DNA of 64,000 bases from Brachycybe producta (taxonomy: Eukaryota; Arthropoda; Diplopoda; Playtdesmida; Andrognathidae). Location of the stretch: assembly GCA_036925085.1 (NCBI GenBank), contig JAUPFP010000012.1, positions 4,079,460 to 4,143,459 of the forward strand. Reading direction: 5' to 3'. The notes below the pieces were generated by a model. That model was not told the DNA's origin, did not search any database, and saw only the letters and a program-made list of their open reading frames with translations. Each line of letters starts with the position of its first letter. Within the stretch, counting starts at the first letter, position 1. This document shows positions 53,452-63,625 of the stretch, one piece after another. The translations under genes and the position numbers were made by a program.

Positions 53452-53929
53452 TAGGGCTGTGGAGTCGTTACATAATTGTTTGACTCTGACTCGTGTAATT
53501 TGTAATTCGATTCCGACTCTGACTGAGTCTGACAAACAAAACATAAAAGAAAATGGAAACTAAATCAACATATGCAGTTATATTCAAAAATAATTTGTAC
53601 ATTGTATATAATCGAATTTAATTTAAATTGAATTTGTTTTTAAAAATAGCATGGCTTCAATTAATGTCCGATTTCATCGATGCTCTCAAATCAGATTTTA
53701 GAATTCGGAGAGAGCAGAAAATCTTTTCACAAATACTTGAGTCGGAATTGTAAAGCCCTAGCCGGTTAGAGCGGCATTTTGCGTAATCTCAGGGTACGTC
53801 AATATTGATGCATCTTTAAGACCCAATTTTGATGGTCAATTATTTTTCTTTTGTAGTCGGAGTCGTTTACTTTATACCGACTCCTACCACAAAATGAACG
53901 ACGCCACCGACTCGGACTCCACAGCCCTA
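53452..53929. mobile_element. hAT-like MITE with GGGCTGTGGAGTCG ends
   Basis: 478 bases, TAGGGCTGTGGAGTCG at the left and its complement CGGACTCCACAGCCCTA at the right. Flanking octamers CTTTGAAA and CTTTGACC match at six positions. The subterminal zones are full of GACTCTGACTC or GAGTCG blocks. Confidence 0.8.
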
Positions 53930-54187
53930 CTTTGACCTCCATGTAATTTTTTACTTTTGCACGCGCGTTTTTCGGTGTGTTCTGCTTCTCTGAATGTGCT
54001 GGATTTATTCACTATTTTTTTTTTACAAATACCTCACCCACTCAAAAGTTAACTGTAGCGTCCAGGGTGAAAATAACGGCACCCATTTACACTTTCATAA
54101 GAAAAAGTTTCTCAGAAAAAGTGACAATTATTCGTTTTTGTCAGACATGAATTTACAATGACGACAGTGGCGGGGGATATGTTATAA

Positions 54188-54390
54188 CAGGCAATTAGAA
54201 AACGGGATGAACAGAAGTTGGCTCCGCCCTTTTTATGACGAACGCAACTTCTAATTGGTTTGTTGTGTGGTTCGACGTTGAAAAGGGCGGAGCCGTGTGA
54301 CGTCAGACTACATAACCAACCAATTAGAAGTTGCGTTCGTCATAAAAAGGGCGGAGCTAACTTCTGTTCGTCCCGTTTTCCAATTGCCTG
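54188..54390. mobile_element. CAGGC-family MITE, near-complete copy
   Basis: CAGGCAATTAGAAAACGGGA to CGTTTTCCAATTGCCTG, with arms GGCTCCGCCCTTTTTATGAC and its complement, and TGACGTCA at about 54299. Very close to the copy at 881-1060 and to 17660-17866. Confidence 0.85.
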
Positions 54391-54992
54391 CTCTTAAATG
54401 GGCAGGAATAGAGGTTAGATATTAGCGTAAATGTTTGTCGAAGAGTTTCTAAACAGCAAGTGGTGTGACAGCACCATGCAATAACATTAGCGGCCAATTT
54501 AGCATTTAGATTTCGAAATAAGTTTTAAAAACTTGTTATGAATTATTATATAGATAGTGTTTCCTTAAGTCCCGTGTTTTTGTGTGTCTCGTTTAGTTGT
54601 GGTTGTTTTTTATTTTTTTGTTTTTTTTTTTACTTTACTTTTTAAGTATCAGTGGCGTGAAACTATTTTCTCTTGATGTAACCTTTTGATAACATTTTAA
54701 TGTTATCGTTATTTTAGTGTAAATTGCTCATTCATCTTGACAGTGATGTATGATCTTTTCACTTTTCAATTGCAGTGTTATATTTATTTATTAATAACTT
54801 GTGATACCATGGGCCCACTTTAGTGAATCTCTCCTGTTCTTATACAAAAACAAACATTTCGAATCAAGAAAAATTACGTGAATGTCTTGTAATTGATAAT
54901 GGATGAATAAGCTATGCAACCCATTTTTAATTGGTTTATTAATAATTACTAATTAGTCAATAACCAATGAGAGAAGGTTTGTAATTATATTT
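54391..54992. other. Spacer without recognised features
   Basis: About 600 bases, T-rich around 54600-54640. No gene or repeat supported. Confidence 0.4.
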
Positions 54993-55110
54993 TAACTAGT
55001 GGAGTAACCCGTCATAAATGACGGGAGCAAAATTCACAGGCAATTGTGCGCATGCGCGTCGTTTTTTCCTTTTTTTACTCCTTTCATTTCAATTTCAGTC
55101 ACCCCTTCCA

Positions 55111-55146
<36 letters not shown>

Positions 55147-55306
55147 CCTCCCCCTTCTACACTTTCCAAAGGAAGAGTTCAACATATAGTTGACCTTGAG
55201 AAAAAAAAACGGTTCATTTATTCAAATTTATATAAATTCCGACGTGCTTCAAGGGTTTTGTACAGTTGTTACTCCACACACACAGACCTGGGATATTATA
55301 TATATA
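54993..55306. mobile_element. Dispersed repeat with CCCGTCAT-AA-ATGACGGG hairpin, copy 1
   Basis: Starts AACTAGTGGAGTAACCCGTC, then GTGCGCATGCGCGTCG, a (CT)n run (55118-55143), and GACCTGGGATATTATATATA at the end. The last two blocks recur at 57462-57790, and the hairpin recurs at 55320-55337 and 58078-58095. Confidence 0.6.
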
Positions 55307-57372
55307 ACTAGTGGGGTAACCCGTCATAAATGACGGGAGCATCTAGTTTCTTTTTGTGTGACTGTCCGGTTGTCATGAAGCAATTCGCCTTGACCACTTG
55401 TGTTTTTTATAAGCACCTTAATATTGTTACAGGTATGTGAAGACAGGGAGATACAGTCGTGTGCCCCGCCCCTTTATGACTGTCAGACCAAATATCAACC
55501 AATTGGAAATTGAAAAGAACGGGGCATGTGACGTCAGACCAAATAACAACCAATTCAAAATTGAAAAGAACGGGGCATGTGACACCAGACGACATAACAA
55601 AATAATTAAAAGTTGCTGGCCCTCATAAAAAGGCGGGGAAAACGACTGTATTTTACTGTCTTTACTTGCCTGTCCTTACTATTGTTTGGATTCTTGGATC
55701 GGGAGAGTGCAACATAAAGTTGACCATGAGAAAAAAGCAGTTCATTTAAATTTCAATCTGATTAAGTTTTTGTCCTAAAACAATTTACCCTAAAGAAACA
55801 TTTGCCCTAAAGGGAGATATTGCCCTAAAGGGAGATATTGCCCTAAAGGGAGATATTGCCCTAAAGGGAGATATTGCCCTAAAGGGAGATATTGCCCTAA
55901 AGGGAGATATTGCCCTAAAGGGAGATATTGCCCTAAAGGGAGATATTGCCCTAAAGGGAGATATTGCCCTAAAGGGAGATATTGCCCTAAAGGGAGATAT
56001 TGCCCTAAAGGGAGATATTGCCCTAAAGGGAGATTTGCCCTAAAGGGAGATTTGCCCTAAAGGGAGATTTGCCCTAAAGGGACATTTGCCCTAAAGGGAC
56101 ATTTGCCCTAAAGGGACATTTGCCCTAAAGGGACATTTGCCCTAAAGGGACATTTGCCCTAAAGGGACATTTGCCCTAAAGGGACATTTGCCCTAAAGAG
56201 ACATTTGCCCTAAAGGGAGATATTGCCCTAAAGGGAGATATTGCCCTAAAGGGAGATATTGCCCTAAAGGGAGATATTGCCCTAAAGGGAGATATTGCCC
56301 TAAAGGGAGATATTGCCCTAAAGGGAGATATTGCCCTAAAGGGAGATATTGCCCTAAAGGGAGATATTGCCCTAAAGGGAGATATTGCCCTAAAGGGAGA
56401 TATTGCCCTAAAGGGAGATATTGCCCTAAAGGGAGATATTGCCCTAAAGGGAGATATTGCCCTAAAGGGAGATATTGCCCTAAAGGGAGATATTGCCCTA
56501 AAGGGAGATATTGCCCTAAAGGGAGATATTGCCCTAAAGGGAGATATTGCCCTAAAGGGAGATATTGCCCTAAAGGGAGATATTGCCCTAAAGGGAGATA
56601 TTGCCCTAAAGGGAGATATTGCCCTAAAGGGAGATATTGCCCTAAAGGGAGATATTGCCCTAAAGGGAGATATTGCCCTAAAGGGAGATATTGCCCTAAA
56701 GGGAGATATTGCCCTAAAGGGAGATATTGCCCTAAAGGGAGATATTGCCCTAAAGGGAGATATTGCCCTAAAGGGAGATATTGCCCTAAAGGGAGATATT
56801 GCCCTAAAGGGAGATATTGCCCTAAAGGGAGATATTGCCCTAAAGGGAGATATTGCCCTAAAGGGAGATATTGCCCTAAAGACATTTGCCCTAAAGACAT
56901 TTGCCCTAAAGACATTTGCCCTAAAGACATTTGCCCTAAAGACATTTGCCCTAAAGGGACATTTGCCCTAAAGGGACATTTGCCCTAAAGGAACATTTGC
57001 CCTAAAGGGACATTTGCCCTAAAGGGACATTTGCCCTAAAGGGACATTTGCCCTAAAGGGACATTTGCCCTAAAAAACATTTGCCCTAAGGAGATGTTCC
57101 CCTAATGAGTAGTCTAAATATACAGTAATTGGTTTTAGGGCATATGTTCTTTGAGGGCAAATAGTTTTAGGGCAAATGTTTTTAAGGGCAAGTAGTTTTA
57201 GGGCAAGTTGTTTTAGAGCAAATGTTCTATTAGGGTAAATAGTTTTAGGGTAAATGGTTTTAGGGCAAGTGTTCCTTGAGGGCAAATAGTTTTAGGGCAA
57301 ATGTTCTATTAGGGTAAATGGTTTTAAGGAAAATGTTCCATTAGGGTTAATTGTTTTTATGGCACAATTGCC
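55307..57372. repeat. Composite block A: hairpin leader, MITE, inverted GCCCTAAA minisatellite
   Basis: Leader ACTAGTGGGGTAACCCGTCA plus unique text to 55429, a MITE (55430-55672), then GCCCTAAA repeats. From 55776 to 57110 units are in + orientation, mostly the 18-mer GCCCTAAAGGGAGATATT with a block of the 17-mer GCCCTAAAGGGACATTT (about 56030-56210). From about 57131 to 57360 degenerate units run in reverse (TTTTAGGGCAAATG). The turn-over text is CCTAATGAGTAGTCTAAATA. The block ends GGCACAATTGCC. It matches block B at 58066-60532. Confidence 0.85.
55430..55672. mobile_element. CAGGTATG/CAGGCAAG-ended MITE inside block A
   Basis: Ends CAGGTATGTGAAGACAG and the complement of CAGGCAAGTAAAGACAG. 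Internal duplicates of GAACGGGGCATGTGACGTCA occur near 55520-55540 and 55570-55585. It belongs to the same TGACGTCA-bearing group as the other CAGGC MITEs. Block B holds a copy lacking its left end (58160-58350). Confidence 0.7.
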
Positions 57373-57439
57373 TGTGATAAACTGTAGTTTAATTTTGCTA
57401 CTATTATCCCCTCCCCTTTTTATATTTGAAATAGAAAAT

Positions 57440-58065
57440 GTGTTTTTCATTTTCTCTAGTGTGCGCATGCGCGTCGTTTTTTTTTTTTTTTTTTTACTAA
57501 TTTCATTTCAATTTTAGTCACCCCCTCCCACTTTTCCTCCCTCCACGTTTCTCTCTCGCCCCCCCCCTTCTACACTTTCCATCCAACCTTTCCCCCTCTC
57601 CAATTTAATATCATGGGGTTCTTGGATGGGAAGCGTGCAACATATAGTTGACCTTGAGAAAAAAAAAAAGCTGTTCATTTCTTCATTTATTTAAATTTAT
57701 ATAAATTCCGATGTGCTTCAATGGTTGTACAGCGTTATTTCAGACAGAAAGACAGACAGACAGATACACAGACCTGGGATATTATATATATAATTATTAA
57801 CTTTTATACTTATATTGAAACCTGGTTTTAATTTTTTGTTGTATGGTGTGTTATATAAGTCTGGAATCATAGCGAGAAATAACCCAATGGCACAGTGGCC
57901 CTCGTATGAATTCATCAGTGTTGGGGGAAATACTTTTAAAAAGTATTTCAACTAAAATAAAAAAATAGTTTCTTCAAAATGTATTTAAATTAAAATTCAA
58001 AATACAAAGTTTTACTTTTAAAATACGTATTAAAGTATTTAAAATTATATATATATATATATATA
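57440..58065. mobile_element. Dispersed GCGCATGCGCG repeat, copy 2, and AT spacer
   Basis: GTGCGCATGCGCGTCG at 57462, the phrase TGCAACATATAGTTGACCTT, and GACCTGGGATATTATATATA at 57770 match copy 1 at 54993-55306. The rest up to 58065 is AT-rich with an (AT)n run just before block B. Confidence 0.6.
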
Positions 58066-60532
58066 CTAGTGGGGTAACCCGTCATAAATGACGGGAGCAT
58101 CTAGTTTCTTTTTGTGTGACTGTCCGGTTGTCATGAAGCAATTCGCCAATTCGCCTGTCAGACCAAATATCAACCAATTGGAAATTGAAAAGAACGGGGC
58201 ATGTGACGTCAGACCAAATAACAAAAAATTGGAAATTGAAAAGAACGGGGCATGTGACATCAGACGACATAACAAAATAATTAAAAGTTGCTGGCCCTCA
58301 TAAAAAGGCGGGGAAAACGACTGTATTTTACTGTCTTTACTTGCCTGTCCTTACTATTGTTTGGATTCTTGGATCGGGAGAGTGCAACATAAAGTTGACC
58401 ATGAGAAAAAAGCAGTTCATTTAAATTTCAATCTGATTAAGTTTTTGTCCTAAAACAATTTACCCTAAAGAAACATTTGCCCTAAAGAAACATTTGCCCT
58501 AAAACCATTTACCCTAAAGGGACATTTGCACTAAAACCATTTACCCTAAAGGGACATTTTCCCTAAAGGGACATTTGCCCTAAAGGGACATTTGCCCTAA
58601 AGGGACATTTGCCCTAAAGGGACATTTGCCCTAAAGGGACATTGCCCTAAAGACATTTGCCCTAAATGGACATTTGCCCTAAATGGACATTTGCCCTAAA
58701 TGGACATTTGCCCTAAATGGACATTTGCCCTAAAGACATTGCCCTAAAGGGACATTTGCCCTAAAGGGACATTTGCCCTAAAGGGACATTTGCCCTAAAG
58801 GGACATTTGCCCTAAAGGGACATTTGCCCTAAAGGGACATTTGCCCTAAAGGGACATTTGCCCTAAAGGGACATTTGCCCTAAAGGGACATTTGCCCTAA
58901 AGGGACATCTGCCCTAAAGGGACATCTGCCCTAAAGGGACATCTGCCCTAAACAGATATTGCCTTAAAAGGGCATTGCCCTAAAAGGACATTGCCCTAAA
59001 AGGACATTGCCCTAAAAGGACATTGCCCTAAAAGGACATTGCCCTAAAAGGACATTGCCCTAAAGGGACATTGCCCTAGAGACATTGCCCTAAAGACATG
59101 CCCTAAAGAGACATTTGCTCTAAAGGGACATTTGCCCTAGAGATATTGCCCTAAAGGGACATTTGCCCTAGAGATATTGCCCTAAAGGGACATTTGCCCT
59201 AAAGGGAGATATTGCCCTAAAGGGACATTTGCCCTAAAGGGACATTTGCCCTAAAGGGACATTTGCCCTAAAGGGACATTTGCCCTAGAGATATTGCCCT
59301 AGAGATATTGCCCTAAAGAGACATTTGCCCTAAAGGGACATTTGCCCTAAAGGGACATTTGCCCTAAAGGGACATTTGCCCTAGAGATATTGCCCTAAAG
59401 GGACATTTGCCCTAAAGGGACATTTGCCCTAGAGATATTGCCCTAAAGGGACATTTGCCCTAAAGGGACATTTGCCCTAAAGGGACATTTGCCCTAAAGG
59501 GACATTTGCCCTAAAGGGACATTTGCCCTAAAGGGACATTTGCCCTAAAGGGACATTTGCCCTAAAGGGACATTTGCCCTAAAGGGACATTTGCCCTAAA
59601 GGGACATTTGCCCTAAAGGGACATTTGCCCTAAAGGGACATTTGCCCTAAAGGGACATTTGCCCTAAAGGGACATTTGCCCTAAAGGGACATTTGCCCTA
59701 AAGGGACATTTGCCCTAAAGGGACATTTGCCCTAAAGGGACATTTGCCCTAAAGGGACATTTGCCCTAAAGGGACATTTGCCCTAAAGGGACATTTGCCC
59801 TAAAGGGACATTTGCCCTAAAGGGACATTTGCCCTAAAGGGACATTTGCCCTAAAGGGACATTTGCCCTAAAGGGACATTTGCCCTAAAGGGACATTTGC
59901 TCTAAAGGGACATTTGCTCTAAAGGGACATTTGCTCTAAAGGGACATTTGCTCTAAAGGGACATTTGCTCTAAAGGGACATTTGCTCTAAAGGGACATTT
60001 GCTCTAAAGGGACATTTGCTCTAAAGGGACATTTGCTCTAAAGGGACATTTGCTCTAAAGGGACATTTGCTCTAAAGGGACATTTGCTCTAAAGGGACAT
60101 TTGCTCTAAAAAAACATTTGCCCTAAAGGGATGTTCCCCTAATGAGTAGTCTAAATATACAGTAATTGGTTTTAGGGCAAATGTTCCTTGAGGGCAAATA
60201 GTTTTAGGGTAAATGGTTTTAGGGCATGTGGTTTTAGGGCAAATGTTCTATTAGGGTAATTAGTTTTAGGGTGAATGGTTTTAGGGCAAGTGTTCTTTGA
60301 GGGCAAATAGTTTTAGGGCAAATGTTTTTAAGGGCAAGTGGTTTTAGGGCAAGTTGTTTTAGAGCAAATGTTCTATTAGGGTAAATAGTTTTAGGGTAAA
60401 TGGTTTTAGGGCAAGTGTTCCTTGAGGGCAAATGGTTTTAGGGCAAGTGGTTTTAGGGCAAATGTTCTATTAGGGTAAATGGTTTTAAGGAAAATGTTTC
60501 ATTAGGGTTAAATGTTTTTATGGCACAATTGC
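58066..60532. repeat. Composite block B: second copy of the GCCCTAAA block
   Basis: Opens with the same ACTAGTGGGGTAACCCGTCA leader as block A, with a short internal deletion, then a partial MITE and GCCCTAAA units from 58445. The 17-mer GCCCTAAAGGGACATTT dominates (about 59430-59895). A contiguous run with C-to-T, GCTCTAAAGGGACATTT, fills 59895-60115, showing local homogenisation. The same turn-over text (CCTAATGAGTAGTCTAAATA) at 60137 leads into reversed units to about 60515. Confidence 0.85.
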
Positions 60533-60742
60533 CAGTGATTCAATTTTGGACCCCCCACTCCAAAAAAAATTCTGTCTATGCCACTGTAGCTTGTAAAATT
60601 ATATTTACTTATTTGTGTTACTATCAGTTCTGACAGAGTTGCAAAAATCAAACATGAAGTATTTGAGACTTGTTTTCTGTCCTATGACTCCTATGTTGTC
60701 ATTTTTAAATTTTGCCCATCACTCGCCTTTCATCCATGAATG

Positions 60743-61377
60743 TGTAACACCCAGTAACTCCCGATCCTGCCAAAACCATAGCCTGGGGGGTAAACAACTC
60801 CTGCTTGTCCCTCCCTCCTCTCTGACTCATACTTCTGACCCATATCGAAGTGGCGGATTGATACTCTTAGGACCATGGTCACTTGGACCTGGTTACACCT
60901 CGTAGGTGTACACAGGTCCAAGGTATAAAGGACCGTGCTCCTCTTTGTTCATCGTCCTTACTTGCTCAACTTTTGTATTATGAAGATTTCTATATACGTA
61001 CCACATCATGGGCCCGAGGACACACCTTTAATATCACAATTCATTCTTGTACTCTTGATGTTTCTGAGCAAGAATGAATAAAGCGTTCCAATGTGAACCT
61101 GCGTTGCCTTTCTGTCTGGAAACTAATCCTTCTCTAGGCAAACCAGAGACACCACAAGGCAACTAGACATACAGATCCTGGAGGAGCTACAACATCTTCT
61201 GGTAACAACAGGAAGATGTACTACATCAGCGTCGATCAGGAGAGATGGTCACCATCCTTCTGCGAAAACTACACCCCTGCACAGAAGGATGATCACAATC
61301 GATCTCCATCCGACTCTTTCTGTAACTCGAATCTTCTTCGTGCGGTCACCGCACGATCAGGAGAAGAAACGAGTTAT
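60743..61377 (+). mobile_element. LTR-like repeat, copy 3, + orientation
   Basis: Starts TGTAACACCCAGTAACTCCC. An 18-base-arm hairpin (60883-60900 with 60904-60921, two mismatches) sits immediately before TATAAA (60924-60929). AATAAA is at 61077-61082, about 150 bases downstream. The repeat ends near GAGTTATGGAAAACA. It has the layout of a solo LTR with promoter and poly(A) signal. No coding region adjoins it. Confidence 0.7.
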
Positions 61378-61983
61378 GGAAAACATCATCAGAAGTTGGT
61401 AAAAATTATGAGGTCGACGTCTAAAGCTCACAAATGAATCCTGTGGGCACCGCACCCCTGGCCATGATTTTTTATAAGTGTGCTGCGATTTCTCCAGGAA
61501 ATAAATACATACTGTGCCACAAGCAAAAAAAAAAAAAGAAAATTTGGGAACCACCTTTCTATTGTTGCAAATTCTTCATGGAAAAAAACGATGCATGCTA
61601 TTTATGATGTAGATTACTCGTTGTCTCATCTGAACACCACCATTGATCTATGATTATCTCGTCTGAACAGGGTGGTATAATACAATTGATTGCCATCAAC
61701 TGGTCGTCAACACAAATTCATACAACTTTAATAGTTAAATGACCAAATCATTGACTAAAAATTCACCACCACCAATTTCATTGTATACAATTTGCCATGA
61801 ACAATTAGTTGTCTAATAACTATCTAATATTATTACAATTGCTCGTTATCAACGTAAACTTAATCAGCTTGTTATTCTTCGATTAACCTGAAGAAAAAAA
61901 AACACATAATTAGTATGAGGTAAACAAAATACATAACCCTTTTGTTAAGTTATATACTTAAAAATATTAACCTTTGTTGGAAG
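61378..61983. other. Spacer and presumed 3' flank of second amine oxidase gene
   Basis: About 600 bases. The part nearest 61984 should be the 3' untranslated region of the partial amine oxidase gene. No other feature was recognised. Confidence 0.4.
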
Positions 61984-62109
61984 TTATAGATGATGTTTGA
62001 TTTTCTTTGGTTGTATGGCCAGCAGTGATGCCTCGGTACTCTTTAATGGAATCTGTGTGGCTATGTTAACAAACAGGTGATCTTTTTTTATTCCAACAGA
62101 GTTCATTAT
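61984..62109 (-). CDS. Last coding exon of a second monoamine-oxidase-like gene (partial)
   Basis: A 41-residue terminal exon, acceptor TTACAG|ATA at 62110, reading IMNSVGIKKDHL... and ending KKIKHHL-stop. It aligns with the final exon of the upstream-oriented copy at 32703-32870 ([15 protein letters not shown]...LRHHL): same acceptor phase, conserved MNSVG/VNSVG start and HHL end, but 14 residues shorter in the middle. No matching penultimate exon (HFAGTETAT region) occurs between here and 64000, so the rest of the gene lies past the right edge, on the same strand, head to tail with the first copy. Function is inferred from the paralog only. A relic single exon is a possible alternative. Confidence 0.8.
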   Translation of the reverse strand: MMNSVGIKKDHLFVNIATQIPLKSTEASLLAIQPKKIKHHL

Positions 62110-62179
62110 CTGTAAGAAAAACGTTCATACTTTCAAGAAAGTAATTGACATTTTTAATTTAGCCTTATAGGGTCTACAG

Positions 62180-63617
62180 CAAGCATGTCAAATTCAAAGG
62201 CTAACACGGGTCGAATAAACAAGGACTAAGTTTATGTGGGCCACAAAAAACAACAACAAAAACTTCAATTTACGTTTATAGAAACGTAGGTTTATTTCGA
62301 AAAGTACAGTACGAAATTTGTATTAATAATTTTGTTACATACTGTTATATTGGCAGGGCCGCAAAGATATTCGCTGTGGGCCGCGAGTTTGACATGCTTG
62401 GAAGAATTTCATTTTTTTTTTACAATTTTTACTTTTTTAAATTTATGGGTTTTTTATGGTCCTTGGGAGTCTGTTTGGCCCTCTTGAGTTCATTTCAGTG
62501 CATCTAGAAGACTTTAATTTTTTGCCATTTTTCGAAAATTTTCATGCACTATAATATAGTCTTGGAAGAATTTCATTTTTTCACAATTTATTTTCTGGGT
62601 TTTTATGGTCCTCGGAAGTCTGTTGGGCCCTCTTGAGTTAATTTCAGGGCTTTTCAGGGCACCTAGAAAACTTTCATTTCTTGCCATTTTTTTAAAAGTT
62701 TTTATGGACTATAGCAAGCATGTCAAACTCAAAAGCTAACATGGGCCGAATAAACAAGGCCTAAGTTTGTGGGCAGCGGCGTAGCTAAGCGTTTTTGCGC
62801 CCCCCCGGGGCTGCTTAAAACGTTGCGCTCCCTTTAAGTCCCCATCCACTTAGCCTCATACTTTGGGTGCTATTTTGATGAACGGCGGAACAGCAGTAAC
62901 AGTCGGAAGGTTAGGTTTAGTAAAATGAAGCTTGTTGCAGGGGGCCTGCGGGGCGCGGCCCCCCCATTTTTTTTAGTTATTACATCAAATTCGTCCATTT
63001 TTCCGACCGTTCCTCTCATTGAACAAATTACGGAACAGCTGGAACCATGGACTAATTTGATTTAATAATTCTTAAAAAAAAAAAGTCGGGGTTTGCGCCC
63101 ACAGACACCTTGCAGCAACTAAATTCTACTAAACCAAACCTTCGGACTGTTGTTCCTACTATTTTTCCGACTGTTCGCACCGTTGTTCGGGCCGTTCTGC
63201 TGTTTATCAAAATAGTACCACCTAAAAATGTTCTATGCACAATAAACGAAATGAAATTCAAATTATTTTCGAAAATAACTGAATAAATTAAGCGAGTGAT
63301 TCGGAATCACTTGCTTAATTTATTCAATTATTTTTGAAAATACATCGACTTTCATTTCGTTTTTTGCGCCCCCATACCTCCTACGCCCCGGGGCCCCGCA
63401 GTTGCGGGTCTGGTGGGTCCCTAGCTACGCCAAATGTTTGTGGGCCACAAAAAAAAACTTCAATTTTTATAGTAACGTAAGTTTTTTCCGAAATTTTTAT
63501 TAAAACTTTTGTTACAGACCGTTATATTGGCTGGGCCGCAAGGATATTCGCTGTGGGCCGCAACGATAGTCGCTGTGGGCCGCATGCGGCCTGCGTGCCG
63601 CGAGTTTGACATGCTTG
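62180..63617. mobile_element. hAT-type element with perfect GTCTACAG duplication
   Basis: CAAGCATGTCAAATTCAAAG at the left and GAGTTTGACATGCTTG at the right, flanked on both sides by GTCTACAG (62172-62179 and 63618-63625). The inside is rearranged: a second terminus-like CAAGCATGTCAAACTC appears at about 62715, and a further element (62774-63435) is nested. No transposase seen. It lies just upstream of the second amine oxidase exon, so probably in its last intron. Confidence 0.85.
62774..63435. mobile_element. Nested hAT-like MITE with GTTTGTGG duplication
   Basis: CAGCGGCGTAGCTAAGCG at the left and CCCTAGCTACGCCA at the right, flanked by GTTTGTGGG (62765-62773 and 63436-63444). The interior is an inverted repeat (TTTCGAAAATAACTGAATAA with its complement near 63325; GCGCCCCC arms). 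Non-coding. Confidence 0.8.
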
Positions 63618-63625
63618 GTCTACAG

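Noticed and set aside
56193-56945. A 250-codon - strand open frame of repeating LGQYLP units
   Set aside because: It exists only because the 18-base minisatellite unit is a multiple of three and lacks stops. Neighbouring 17-base units break the frame, and there is no start context, domain or non-repeat sequence.
55776-60530. Telomere-like CCCTAAA/TTTAGGG array
   Set aside because: The heptamer is only part of 17- and 18-base units and both orientations occur internally, so this is not a telomere or a simple interstitial telomeric tract.
55776-60530. CRISPR-like regular repeats
   Set aside because: There are no unique spacers; units are contiguous, and the setting is clearly eukaryotic.
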